NCBI GenBank assembly: GCA_015068545.1 | Contig: SVKH01000022.1 | Coordinates: forward strand, 1 to 14,922 | Direction: 5' to 3' | DNA: 14,922 bases | Origin: Oscillospiraceae bacterium | GTDB taxonomy: Bacteria; Bacillota; Clostridia; UBA1381 | Shown: positions 6,809 to 14,371 of the stretch, piece after piece | Layout: every line of letters begins with the position of its first letter | Numbering within the stretch: position 1 is the stretch's first letter | Notes under the pieces: generated by a model | Databases searched by the model: none | The model's input: the letters and a program-made list of their open reading frames with translations, nothing else | What the model was told of the DNA's origin: nothing | Program-made: the position numbers and the translations under genes

Positions 6809-9800
6809 TTATTTACTCAATGTTACATACTTTTTAGAATCTACAGAATAAATACCTCCGTAGAGTTTTCTCTCTGTAGTGTAGTTAGAATCAATTTCTC
6901 CGCAGGAATTTATATCATACATATTATCAAATCTTTCATGGCTTATGTTAAAGTAATTATATGTATAAACGCCTTTTGCGCCTGCTTTGTAAGCAAGATA
7001 AGCTTCGTGGCGGTCAACGTAGTACGCATGATCAGCTTCTTCGCTTTCGCCATTATTAACGTAACCAAGCGGGTCAAGTGCTGCATATACAGGAACCTTT
7101 CCTTCATATTCAGCAATACCATCTTCCCAGGACTGGAAATATCCGGAATGACAACCTATTACAGCTATATCAAAAAGATCTTCCTCCAGCCACTTTCTTA
7201 TGTCAAGCCCCTGATCGTAGCAGAAATCAATAGAATCAGGAACGTATATTGAAATAAGAATAGGTTTATTTCTTTCCATACTGTACTTTTCTGTAAGAGC
7301 ACGAACCATACGCATAAATTCATTCATACGTTCTACATTTTCAGGATATGCCGTGTATCCTTTAGATACTTCTCTGAAATACAGCGGCCAACGGGTAAAG
7401 TCAAGTTCAATACCGTCAACATCATATCTTGAAACTGTATCTTCCAGGATATCGTACATTTTCTGTCTGGATTCCTGATAAGTATAGTCAATTAATGACC
7501 AATAGCGACTGCCGTATTGCATAAACAATGCATCTTCTTTTGCCGCAAACAGTTTATCAAGGTTTGCCCTCTTCCAGCTGTCAAGATACTCTACTTCATA
7601 TGCATGATCGTGAACATCGTTCATACGCATAGACCAGAAAACATCAATATTACCTTTTTCACAATAATCTATCATAGTTTCAAGAGTGTCTTTACCTGTG
7701 TATTCTTCAAGCAAATAACTCCAGTCTCGTTTTCTTATATCTATTCCCTTCTGGGCAGATATAGCATTCGATATATGAGTATAGCTGTTTACAACGCCTG
7801 TGCAATAATAAACCGTATTTACTTTTGAATTATAAATCCCTGAGGTTCTGGTTTTTAAGAAATTAGATTCGGAAATAGCCGCTCTGTCTTCATCAGTAAC
7901 AGGATATTCTCCCGGATATTCAGGATATTCTTTGTAAACATCGTTACCATCGTTGTTATAAATGACGTTTCTGTCCTTGTTTTTAGCCTCGTCTCTTCTT
8001 GCCTTCATTGCAGAAGATAATGGAGTTCTGGTTAAAAGACTGTCATCCTGTATGCCGCCGTTTTCACGAACGAGCTTTTCAAAAAATGTATATTCACTAT
8101 CATTTTTAACGGGGATTTCAAATGCAGAATAGAGAACCTCAGCCATTGTTGCAGGAGTAAGTTCATCAGCTACATCTGTTTTGATTCCCAGAGACTCCGC
8201 ATAAGCCTTTACTTTGTTTGCACTATAATCTATTCCCTCGTAATAACCCAACTGTTGCAAAATGAATTTAATGAGTTCTGTCCTGGTAGCATATGAATCC
8301 GGTGAAAAGCTGTTGCTGCCCTGTTTTTTTATACCAAACTCAGGATGTATCTTTATCCAGGCAAGAGTATTCTGGTAATCATGGCCTATTGTGTCGTCAA
8401 AGTGTGAAACTGTGCCGGAAGGCGCGGTTGAAATTTCTGCGTAAATATTATCAACCTTGCCAAAAAGTCTTGTAAGCATAACCGCCATATCTGCGCGGGT
8501 TACCTTTTTGTTCATATAAGCTTCTGTTATTTCGTCGGCAAGATACATACCCATTCTCTCAAAAATGTGCAATTTTTCATTACCGGTAAGAATACTTTCT
8601 GTTTTGATTTCTTCCTCTTTTTCCAAAGAAAGTTTTATTGCGATAACACGCGAATTTCCTGTACCTTTGGAAGTGATTTTAACATATTCTTCTCCACCAC
8701 CGGCAAAATCAAACGTACCGAGGTTAAGCCAACCGGTTCCTTCATCGTGGTAGTTAACCGTTTTAACCGTGGATTTTCCGTTTGCATATACTTCATAATC
8801 CGTAGCGGTGGCTTCATTGGCGGATGTACTGCCTGACAACTTGGGAATGTATACATTAACTCCTTTTTGAGCCCCAACATCTATTTTCCAGAGCGCATAA
8901 CGTCCTTTTGCAGATGAGTAATAACAAGGTGCACCGGTTAAACTTACGGAACTGTCAATCCAGCTGTAATATTTCTGGAAGCCGCTGTCGTTAGTATCAA
9001 GCACTATTGGCTTATTAGCTTGAAGAGTAATTTTCTTGGCAACCGGAATGTTACCCGGACGCAAAGTGCTGTCATCATCCAATACAAATTTAACTGCGCT
9101 TACATTAAGCGATCCGGATGCAGCACTTGCATTTTTAGCTATTACGACTTTGTCGTTCGAATTGCCGTTAAAAGTGTAAGTACCCAAATATACCCAACCT
9201 GCGCCGCCAAAGCAATTTTTTGCATCAAGCTTTACAGTTTTTGTGGTTCCGGATGCAGTTATTTTTGCATCCGCATAATCAGTTTCATTACTCTGCGGAT
9301 TCATGTATACATACACACCGCGTTTAGAATTAAATCCGTTTGCTTTAAATGTTGCTGTGGCACTGCTGCTTGTTGCAACAATACCTGTTCCTCCAATAGG
9401 AGTAGCTACACTGCTTTGTGTCCATCCGGAACTTTTTGAAAAGAACGTTGAAGAAGCATTTGTAGAAATGATAACATCTTTTTCACTGTAAGGTGGCACT
9501 TCTGAATTAGTGTCATTCTTTATAAATTTAACGGCGAATGCTCTCATGAATCCGCCGGAACTTTCCGCGTTAATTTGCTGGGTAATCTTTTCACTTGAAT
9601 CATTACCCGCAAAATCATAATTTCCAAGATAAATCCATCCGGCCTTATTTAGTCCACCATGAGCACCTTTGGTTATTATAGTGGTTTCCGTGCCGGAAGC
9701 TGAAACTTTTATATCCACGAGTTTGGCAGTTGCTGAACCTTGTGGATGAACATAAAAATAAACCCCATAATTTCCACTTTGAAGATTTTTCGCCGAATAT

Positions 9801-10471
9801 GTGGCGTAATCTTCTTTGCTGTTTGTATAACGAGCTAATCCGTTAAGCGGATTTCTCTTTCCGCCGGTACTTTCATCCCATGCGTGAGATTTTCCGTCTA
9901 CTCCGCTTTCGCTGTAAAGGGATGAAGTAGTTGTGATAATTGTTTCAGTCGAATGATAATCAAAGCTTGTGTTAGTATCATTCAACACAAATTTTACGCC
10001 GCCTGTTCTTAACTGACCGGAATACCCTTCGGCGTGTTTTTGTATAACTTTAAAAGTATCTGTGGAGTTAATGGTATGTCTGCCAAGATACACATAATGT
10101 CCGCTTGTATTCTTTCCGCCGTCATAGCCATTTACTTTGTAGACTTTACCGATACCGGAAATCTCTACAACGACATCCATATAGTCTGCAACGGTTTGAA
10201 CCGGCATAACCCAAAAATAGACGCCATATGTACCTGCAGCAAGGTGTGAACCGTCATAAATAGCCATAATGTCGGAAGCAGATCCATATTTGCTGTAATT
10301 CCCTTTTGGACCCAAAACAGAGGTAGATGTGCTTTCTGCCCAGGCACCAACTTGCTCGTAATATGCTGTGTCTTTGGTATCTATTACAGTTTCGGTAGCT
10401 GCAAAAGCTTTGAATGTAAGATTACTTAACAAAACAGATATTAAAAGTATAATGCTAAAATATCTTTTCAA
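6809..10471 (-). CDS. Secreted SLH-anchored glycosyl-hydrolase-like protein, three type A modules (1220 aa)
   Basis: It starts at TTG (10471) with AAAGGAG 8 bases upstream. The next Met is at residue 69, inside the first module, so the TTG is needed for the signal peptide (1-25, MKRYFSIILL to KAFAA). Modules: A 27-168 (GTYGVYFW, YVYLGRHTI, NDTN), A 176-323 (GNYGVYFYVHP, WIYLGNYDF, NDTN), A 332-469 (RGVYVYMNP, WVYLGTYTFNG), then an RPGNIP linker, B 480-617 (GWLNLGTFDF), SLH-like 634-790 (KVTRADMAVMLTRLFG; SHFDDTIGHDYQNTLAWI; GSNSFSPDSYATRTELI) and barrel 834-1190. The barrel carries NNDGNDVY (839-846), FWSMRMNDVHD and DGIELDFTRWP. The tail is YVTLSK. The SLH and barrel regions are closest to those of the 3486-6740 gene, but the late barrel segments (GCHSGYFQSWED; ALDPLGYV) match the 589-3372 gene instead. 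It is likely co-transcribed with its neighbours, given gaps of 81 and 68 bases. The family fit is inferred; no activity is known. Confidence 0.9.
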   Translation of the reverse strand: MKRYFSIILLISVLLSNLTFKAFAATETVIDTKDTAYYEQVGAWAESTSTSVLGPKGNYSKYGSASDIMAIYDGSHLAAGTYGVYFWVMPVQTVADYMDVVVEISGIGKVYKVNGYDGGKNTSGHYVYLGRHTINSTDTFKVIQKHAEGYSGQLRTGGVKFVLNDTNTSFDYHSTETIITTTSSLYSESGVDGKSHAWDESTGGKRNPLNGLARYTNSKEDYATYSAKNLQSGNYGVYFYVHPQGSATAKLVDIKVSASGTETTIITKGAHGGLNKAGWIYLGNYDFAGNDSSEKITQQINAESSGGFMRAFAVKFIKNDTNSEVPPYSEKDVIISTNASSTFFSKSSGWTQSSVATPIGGTGIVATSSSATATFKANGFNSKRGVYVYMNPQSNETDYADAKITASGTTKTVKLDAKNCFGGAGWVYLGTYTFNGNSNDKVVIAKNASAASGSLNVSAVKFVLDDDSTLRPGNIPVAKKITLQANKPIVLDTNDSGFQKYYSWIDSSVSLTGAPCYYSSAKGRYALWKIDVGAQKGVNVYIPKLSGSTSANEATATDYEVYANGKSTVKTVNYHDEGTGWLNLGTFDFAGGGEEYVKITSKGTGNSRVIAIKLSLEKEEEIKTESILTGNEKLHIFERMGMYLADEITEAYMNKKVTRADMAVMLTRLFGKVDNIYAEISTAPSGTVSHFDDTIGHDYQNTLAWIKIHPEFGIKKQGSNSFSPDSYATRTELIKFILQQLGYYEGIDYSANKVKAYAESLGIKTDVADELTPATMAEVLYSAFEIPVKNDSEYTFFEKLVRENGGIQDDSLLTRTPLSSAMKARRDEAKNKDRNVIYNNDGNDVYKEYPEYPGEYPVTDEDRAAISESNFLKTRTSGIYNSKVNTVYYCTGVVNSYTHISNAISAQKGIDIRKRDWSYLLEEYTGKDTLETMIDYCEKGNIDVFWSMRMNDVHDHAYEVEYLDSWKRANLDKLFAAKEDALFMQYGSRYWSLIDYTYQESRQKMYDILEDTVSRYDVDGIELDFTRWPLYFREVSKGYTAYPENVERMNEFMRMVRALTEKYSMERNKPILISIYVPDSIDFCYDQGLDIRKWLEEDLFDIAVIGCHSGYFQSWEDGIAEYEGKVPVYAALDPLGYVNNGESEEADHAYYVDRHEAYLAYKAGAKGVYTYNYFNISHERFDNMYDINSCGEIDSNYTTERKLYGGIYSVDSKKYVTLSK

Positions 10472-10479
10472 TGTAATTT

Positions 10480-10486
10480 CTCCTTT
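10480..10486 (-). promoter_or_regulatory. Ribosome binding site supporting a TTG start
   Basis: AAAGGAG on the minus strand, 8 bases before TTG at 10471. There is no ATG nearby in frame, and the codons after the TTG encode a typical signal peptide aligned with those of the four paralogues. Together these make the TTG start convincing. Confidence 0.8.
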
Positions 10487-10503
10487 ATTAATACAATTAT
10501 TTC

Positions 10504-10534
10504 CGACCGGGTTTTTAAAATTAAAACCCGATCG
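10504..10534. repeat. Intergenic hairpin between the fourth and fifth paralogues
   Basis: CGACCGGGTTTT (10504-10515) pairs with AAAACCCGATCG (10523-10534) over 12 positions with a single C/A mismatch and a 7-base loop. It is more GC-rich at its base than the other intergenic hairpins, but it is followed on the minus strand by GGAAATAATTG rather than a U-run. It lies 18 bases after the upstream stop. Possible roles are partial attenuation, RNase protection or processing. Confidence 0.55.
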
Positions 10535-10552
10535 AAAATAACAAACTGCATA

Positions 10553-13500
10553 TTAATTCAAAGTAACAAATTTTTCTGTATCTTTACCAAATGCACCTTT
10601 ATATGGCAGTCTTTGATTTGTATAGCTTGAATCTACCAAGCCTGTTGCTTTAACGGTAGCCGGATCTCCAAGAACATCGAATCTGTCAGCATCTATATAG
10701 AAGTAGTTATAGGTGTATATACCCTTTGCGCCGGCTTCATAGGCTAAAGCTGCTTCATTTACATCGATTGTATAAACATCCAGACCACTGTCGGAATAGA
10801 AAAGATTATCAACAGCCGCATATACAGGAACTTTGCCCTTGTATTCAGCTATGCCATCTTCCCAGCTTTTGAATGCTCCAACGTGTGAACAGATTGCAGC
10901 AATATCAAAAAGGTCTTCATCGAGCCATTTTTCGATATCAAGCCCCTGTGCTTTACAGAAATCCATTGAATCTGGCACATATATCGATATAAGAATCGGC
11001 TTTCCTCTTTCCATACTGTACTTCTCGGTAAGAACACGCACCATACGCATGAGATTATTCATACGCTCAATGTTTTCAGGATATACGGAATATCCCTGCG
11101 AAACCTCCTTGAAGTATATGGGCCAACGTGTAAAGTCAAGTTCAAGACCATCTATGTCGTATCTGGAAATAGTATCTTCCAGAATATCATATATTTTTTG
11201 TCTGCTTTCCTGATAAGAATAGTCTATAGATGTCCATCTGCGCTGGCCATAAGGCATAAACAGCGAATCACTCTGGTCTGCGAACAATTTATCAAGATTT
11301 GCCTGTTTCCATGTATCAAGATATTCTACATCATAAATATAATCATGAGTATCATTCATACGCATTGACCAGAAAACATCAATATCCAGATCGCGACAGT
11401 AATCTATCATAGTGTCAAGAGTATCTTTGCCTGTGAAATCTTTAAGCAGATAACTCCAGTCGCGCTTTCTTGTGTCGGTTTCACCGCTTGATTCATGTGT
11501 ATAGCTATTCACAACACCTGTGCAGTAATAAACTGTGTTAACCTGCGTATCTGCAATTCCGGTTGTTCTTGGTTTAAGGAATTTTTCGGCACTTGCATTG
11601 TACTTGTCATATGTAGTAACCGGATAATCGCCGGGGTATTCATCATATACAGAATAAACATCATTACCATCATTATTGTATATTACGTTTCTGTCTTTAT
11701 TCTTGGCCGTTGTTCTTAGCGCCTTCATCTCAGAAGTCATTATATCTCTGTTTAAAAGATTGGCATCTTTTATTCCGCTGTTTTCACGAACCATTTTTTC
11801 AAAGAATGTGCAACTGCTGTCATTCTTTGTGGGAACTTCAAATGCCGAATACAAAATCTGAGACATTGTTCTCGGAGTGAGATTCTCACTGCCGGAAACT
11901 GTAATTCCAAGTTGGCTCACAAGATTTTTTGCATCTTTTGCGCTATAATCTACCCCTTCGTAATATCCCAGCTGATTTAAAATGAATTTAAGAAGGTCAG
12001 TTTTTGTTGCGATGCTATCCGGTGAGAAGCTATTGCTTCCGTGCTTTTTGATACCGAATTCAGGATGTGCCTTTATATATGCAAGGGTATTTTTAGCCCA
12101 GTGATCGTCCGAAACGTCTGCATAATTATCGGTATTGCCCTCTAAACGTATATCATCAACCTTGCCAAAGAGTCTTGTGAGGTAAGCTGCCATAGTAGCT
12201 CTTGTCATTTCTCTATCAAGCAAGCTGGCGGTAACTGTAGTTGAACCATACATACCCATTCTTTCAAAGATGTGAAGCGATTCTGTACCTGCAAGGATAC
12301 TATCTGCCACATCCGGTTCAGGCACCTCGTTCAAAGAAAGTTTAACAGCAATTGCACGTGCAACACCGCTTGAGCCTGCGCTTCTCTGAACCTGGATATA
12401 TTCATTTCCGCCACCCACAAAATCGTATTTGCCAAGCGAGTACCAACCGCAATCATCTGTTGTCATATCAAAAACTTTTTTAGTGGTTTTGCCGTTTGTG
12501 TATACCGTATATGTAGTAGAGTTACTTTCAGAACCGGAAGTGGCCGAAGACAATTTAGGAATAAACACCTCTACTCCGGAAACAGCACCAATGTCAAAAT
12601 ACCATCTTGCGTAATGCTCATCGGTGGTGGTCGTAAAGTAGCTTCCTGCATCGGAAACCTTTATACTGCTGTCGGACCAATTGGTACCATACAAGTTAAA
12701 TCCCCAATATTCTGTGTCAAGAATTATAGATTCCCCGTTTGCCAGTGTGATTTTTTCTACAATCGGGTTAACTCCCGGACGGTCTGTACGGGGGTCGTCC
12801 TTAACAAACTTAATTGCAGATGAATACACATAACTTCCTGTAGCTGAGTTATTCTTTTTAATAACTACCTTATCTGATGAGCTTCCGTTGAAGTCATATC
12901 TGCCTAGATACACCCAAACCGGATTACCATCTGAAGAAACAGTGTTTGCCGTTATAGCGCTGGAAGTACCTGATGCAGTAATGGTAGCATCCATTAAATC
13001 TGCCATACTGCTGCTTTGCAATGCATAAGCATATACACCGTAATTTCCGTTTAAGCCTGAAGCTTTGTAAGTAGCTGTATAGGATGTATTGCCGGTAAAG
13101 TAGCTACCTCCGCCTAAAGGATTCTTCAAGCTCGAAGCAGACCATGCAGTACTCATTGAATGCAATGAGGAATCTGCAGAAATTATATGACCCGTAACAG
13201 GATATTCAATGTCTGCATTTGTCTTTGTGTCATTTGGAACAAATCTTACTGCGCTGGCTCTTATGGATCCTTTTGAGGACTTTGCATTATATGCCAGCAA
13301 AACGCCTTCACCAGCAGTCCCGTTGAATGTATAATTACCAAGATACAGCCAACTGCGACAAGTGGTATATGTTTTATAGTCAGAGCTGAAGGTCATCCCA
13401 TGTAATGAATTTACCTTGGAAATAGTCCCACTTCCCGAAGCGCTGACTGTAACATCAATATAATCTGTATCATTGGCGGGTCCGTAAGGTGTCATATAAA

Positions 13501-14233
13501 GATACACACCATATTTACCGGATGATAAACCGCTTGCCGAGAATTTTGCAGTTGCTCTGCCATCTTGCGCGTACCAGCTTTTGTCAAGGAACGGGTCTCT
13601 TATTGACGCCTGACTTGTCTGCTTCCACAGGCTGACACCACTATCATTAACTCCGCTTACCGAAAAATTTGATGACGATGCCGAAACAATCGTACCCTCG
13701 GATGTGTACTTTTGTTCAGTGGTTGTATCATTAAGAACAAATTTTACGCCTGACGCTCTGATACATCCTGAACCGGCAACGTAATCATCCGGAAATTTTT
13801 GTATTACCTTTGGTTTGGAATTTGCCGCAAAGGTGTGAGTACCTAAATAGCGCCAATGACGGTCACCATTATTAGTATCGTCCTTACCCTTAACCCTGTA
13901 ATTTTCTCCAACTCCGGCAGCAGTTACGGTAACATCCATATATTCTGCCGTGGTGCCGTATGGTGTCATATAAACATACACACCATAGGTACCTGCACTA
14001 AGCTCTGAAGCATCAAATATAATACCATCATTTTTGGAAGTGGTAGACCAGCTTGTGCCGCCCAGAGGGCCTTTAACATTTGCATTTGTGCTTTCCGCCC
14101 ATCCGGTGCCGACAAACGTAACTTTACTTGTATCATCTGTTGTTATTATTGTTTCGGTAGCTGCAAAAGCAGTAAATGTGAAACTACTTAATACCAAACA
14201 TATAATAAGTATAGAACTTATACTTTTTTTCAT
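10553..14233 (-). CDS. Secreted SLH-anchored glycosyl-hydrolase-like protein, three type A modules (1226 aa)
   Basis: This is the first and largest array gene. The ATG at 14233 is chosen over in-frame upstream Met codons because GGAGG lies 5 bases ahead and the signal peptide begins there (1-25, MKKSISSILI to TAFAA). Modules: A 27-170 (GPLGGTSW, GTYGVYVYMTPYGTTA), A 180-336 (GKYGVYLYMTPYG; a loop longer than usual around HGMTFSSDYKTYTTC), A 348-483 (GNYGVYAY, VYLGRYDFNG), an RPGVNP linker, B 494-636 (GWYSLGKYDF), SLH-like 652-805 and barrel 847-1200. It holds the most canonical SLH unit of the set: NYADVSDDHWAKNTLAYI, followed by GSNSFSPDSIATKTDL. The barrel has NNDGNDVY (853-860), FWSMRMNDTHD and DGLELDFTRWP. 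It ends FVTLN, one residue shorter than the siblings. The first A module resembles that of the 589-3372 gene. Role inferred: wall-anchored glycan binding with a putative hydrolase-like barrel; substrate unknown. Confidence 0.9.
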   Translation of the reverse strand: MKKSISSILIICLVLSSFTFTAFAATETIITTDDTSKVTFVGTGWAESTNANVKGPLGGTSWSTTSKNDGIIFDASELSAGTYGVYVYMTPYGTTAEYMDVTVTAAGVGENYRVKGKDDTNNGDRHWRYLGTHTFAANSKPKVIQKFPDDYVAGSGCIRASGVKFVLNDTTTEQKYTSEGTIVSASSSNFSVSGVNDSGVSLWKQTSQASIRDPFLDKSWYAQDGRATAKFSASGLSSGKYGVYLYMTPYGPANDTDYIDVTVSASGSGTISKVNSLHGMTFSSDYKTYTTCRSWLYLGNYTFNGTAGEGVLLAYNAKSSKGSIRASAVRFVPNDTKTNADIEYPVTGHIISADSSLHSMSTAWSASSLKNPLGGGSYFTGNTSYTATYKASGLNGNYGVYAYALQSSSMADLMDATITASGTSSAITANTVSSDGNPVWVYLGRYDFNGSSSDKVVIKKNNSATGSYVYSSAIKFVKDDPRTDRPGVNPIVEKITLANGESIILDTEYWGFNLYGTNWSDSSIKVSDAGSYFTTTTDEHYARWYFDIGAVSGVEVFIPKLSSATSGSESNSTTYTVYTNGKTTKKVFDMTTDDCGWYSLGKYDFVGGGNEYIQVQRSAGSSGVARAIAVKLSLNEVPEPDVADSILAGTESLHIFERMGMYGSTTVTASLLDREMTRATMAAYLTRLFGKVDDIRLEGNTDNYADVSDDHWAKNTLAYIKAHPEFGIKKHGSNSFSPDSIATKTDLLKFILNQLGYYEGVDYSAKDAKNLVSQLGITVSGSENLTPRTMSQILYSAFEVPTKNDSSCTFFEKMVRENSGIKDANLLNRDIMTSEMKALRTTAKNKDRNVIYNNDGNDVYSVYDEYPGDYPVTTYDKYNASAEKFLKPRTTGIADTQVNTVYYCTGVVNSYTHESSGETDTRKRDWSYLLKDFTGKDTLDTMIDYCRDLDIDVFWSMRMNDTHDYIYDVEYLDTWKQANLDKLFADQSDSLFMPYGQRRWTSIDYSYQESRQKIYDILEDTISRYDIDGLELDFTRWPIYFKEVSQGYSVYPENIERMNNLMRMVRVLTEKYSMERGKPILISIYVPDSMDFCKAQGLDIEKWLDEDLFDIAAICSHVGAFKSWEDGIAEYKGKVPVYAAVDNLFYSDSGLDVYTIDVNEAALAYEAGAKGIYTYNYFYIDADRFDVLGDPATVKATGLVDSSYTNQRLPYKGAFGKDTEKFVTLN

Positions 14234-14238
14234 TTTTT

Positions 14239-14243
14239 CCTCC
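14239..14243 (-). promoter_or_regulatory. Ribosome binding site that sets the start of the 10553-14233 gene
   Basis: GGAGG on the minus strand, 5 bases before the ATG at 14233. It favours this start over in-frame upstream Met codons at 14299 and 14290, which would add about 20 mixed residues before the signal peptide and run through the leader hairpin. Confidence 0.78.
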
Positions 14244-14255
14244 ACAAATTTTATT

Positions 14256-14277
14256 TGCAGTAATGTGGAATACTGCA
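14256..14277. repeat. Leader hairpin before the 10553-14233 gene
   Basis: TGCAGTA (14256-14262) and TACTGCA (14271-14277) form a perfect 7-bp stem with an 8-base loop, 12 bases upstream of the ribosome binding site. It could be an operator half-site pair or a translation-affecting leader structure. No regulator is identifiable. Confidence 0.4.
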
Positions 14278-14316
14278 CATCAAAAACCATTTTAAGCAAA
14301 ACTTATATTAAGCACC

Positions 14317-14352
14317 ACAGAGCCAAAATTTTATCGAAAATTTTGGCTCTGT
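14317..14352. terminator. Perfect 16-bp hairpin after the aldolase gene, terminator-like but without U-tract
   Basis: Arms 14317-14332 and 14337-14352 (ACAGAGCCAAAATTTT and its exact complement) enclose a 4-base loop. It begins 19 bases after the aldolase stop codon and precedes the array. Neither side has a run of T, so standard intrinsic termination is doubtful. It may end aldolase transcription, stabilise the 3' end, or act symmetrically on both strands. Its position makes a boundary role the best guess. Confidence 0.45.
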
Positions 14353-14371
14353 ACAATGCTGTTTTGTTTAA

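Noticed and set aside
9020..9439. Open plus-strand frame of 139 codons (and others such as 3539-3976, 5305-5643 and 14034-14453)
   Set aside because: They lie antisense to well-supported coding sequence, resemble no family I recognise and have compositions expected of shadow frames.
589..14233. Repeated modules as a CRISPR array or DNA-level tandem repeat
   Set aside because: Similarity is at protein level over ~140-residue units with diverged DNA. There are no short identical direct repeats with regular spacers.
14234..14299. Upstream in-frame Met codons for the 1226-residue protein
   Set aside because: The extension lacks a clear ribosome binding site and runs through a leader hairpin. 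GGAGG directly precedes the ATG that opens the signal peptide.
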